Source: Bacteroidales bacterium (GTDB taxonomy: Bacteria; Bacteroidota; Bacteroidia; Bacteroidales; UBA10428). From it: a stretch of DNA of 6,236 bases. Under the pieces are notes generated by a model. It was not told the DNA's origin. It saw only the letters and a list, made by a program, of their open reading frames with translations, and searched no databases. Position 1 is the first letter of the stretch. Every line of letters starts with the position of its first letter. Location of the stretch: positions 1 through 6,236 of the forward strand of contig JAFGVG010000134.1 of NCBI GenBank assembly GCA_016938095.1, given 5' to 3'. A program made the position numbers and the translations under genes. Shown piece by piece: positions 5,670-6,236 of this stretch.

Positions 5670-6236
5670 ATGATGGTGGTTGACCCTATGGACGATCAAT
5701 ATTATGAGCAGATTGTAAGGGCCGCTAATGTGGTTATTGTTAAATTCGACAATAACCTTAGAATTACTGATTTCAGCGGGAGCTCAGAAAGGGTTTTTGG
5801 CTTTAGAAAACATGAAGTACTCGGAAAGCTGCTGACAGAAACCATTGTACCACAGGTTGAAAGTTCGGGACGCGATCTGACAGGGCTCCTGACTGATGTC
5901 AGCCGTCAGCCAGACGGTTTCGAATACAATATCAACGAAAATATTACAAGCGACGGACGCAGGATATGGATGCAGTGGTACAACAGTGAGCTTGCGGGGA
6001 ATAAGCCGGGTGAACGCCAGATACTTTCAATAGGTATGGATGTCACTGACCGTATTGAAGCAGAACGAAAATTAAAACAGAGCGAGGAACGCTTCAGAAT
6101 GCTTTCGGAACTTACCTTCGAAGGTATTCTCATTCACAAGAATGGCATCATTATGGATTGCAATCTGTCGCTCGAAAGGCAAATAGGTTATACCCGGGAT
6201 GAGCTGATTGGCAAAAGTTTTTTTGATCTTTTGATA
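5670..6236 (+). CDS. PAS-repeat signalling protein (probable sensor kinase), N-terminal part only
   Basis: An open frame of 189 codons runs into the right edge without a stop. Residues 10-128 form a PAS domain with its PAC end: an opening helix and strand (IVRAANVVIVKFDNNLRITD), FGFRKHEVLGK (43-53), the RRIWMQW strand (97-103) and the closing G-M-D-V-T-D-R (122-128). A charged linker helix (IEAERKLKQSEERF, 129-142) joins it to a second PAS domain, of which the first part is present (EGILIHKNGIIMDCN at 151-165, IGYTRDELIGKSFFDLL at 172-188). No signal peptide or membrane span is seen, so the visible part is cytoplasmic. Tandem PAS domains with this linker usually precede a histidine kinase, less often a diguanylate cyclase or response domain; the output is outside the window. 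The start is uncertain: ATGs at 5670, 5673 and 5688 are in frame after a TGA at 5667. The first has the A/T-rich leader usual here; 5688 would give MDDQYYEQ. Confidence 0.88.
   Translation, partial: MMVVDPMDDQYYEQIVRAANVVIVKFDNNLRITDFSGSSERVFGFRKHEVLGKLLTETIVPQVESSGRDLTGLLTDVSRQPDGFEYNINENITSDGRRIWMQWYNSELAGNKPGERQILSIGMDVTDRIEAERKLKQSEERFRMLSELTFEGILIHKNGIIMDCNLSLERQIGYTRDELIGKSFFDLLI

Overview
The window looks like chromosomal DNA of a member of the Bacteroidota. Start codons follow A/T-rich leaders without clear Shine-Dalgarno sequences. One intergenic region carries a good match to the phylum's TAnnTTTG -7 promoter element. The gene content is also typical: a secreted GH5 glycosidase with a CBM6-type module, a Tat-exported Gfo/Idh/MocA oxidoreductase of the QKP type, and a multi-PAS sensor. 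A Bacteroidia-like (Marinilabiliales or similar) source is a guess from style only.

Layout. Positions 1-1668 (minus) hold a secreted GH5 cellulase-family enzyme whose C-terminal CBM6-like module is cut by the left edge. Positions 1714-2253 (minus) hold a RimJ/RimL-type GNAT acetyltransferase, 45 nt upstream of the GH5 gene on the same strand. A 155-nt divergent intergenic region follows. Positions 2409-3815 (plus) hold the Tat-signal Gfo/Idh/MocA oxidoreductase, ended by a strong hairpin with a UNCG tetraloop at 3879-3910. Positions 3933-4967 (minus) hold a zinc-dependent polyol (sorbitol-type) dehydrogenase, convergent with it. A 212-nt divergent intergenic region contains the best promoter of the window (5078-5107). 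Positions 5180-5635 (plus) hold a small membrane methyltransferase of the isoprenylcysteine carboxyl methyltransferase type. From 5670 to the right edge (plus) lies the N-terminal part of a PAS-repeat signalling protein. No gap between genes exceeds 212 nt.

How the genes may work together (inference). The left four genes include three with sugar-related roles: an extracellular glucan-cutting enzyme, a probably periplasmic NAD(P)-dependent sugar or glycoside oxidoreductase, and a cytoplasmic polyol/sugar dehydrogenase. This suggests a small carbohydrate-use neighbourhood, but no SusC/SusD pair, transporter or regulator is visible to make it a proper polysaccharide utilisation locus. The right end (methyltransferase plus PAS sensor) looks like a separate transcription unit.

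I found no tRNA, rRNA, CRISPR array, insertion sequence or phage gene, and nothing that I would defend as a new biological system. The most useful points are the Gln-for-Glu change in the Gfo/Idh/MocA catalytic motif combined with Tat export, the altered CBM6 motif, and the UNCG-capped terminator.
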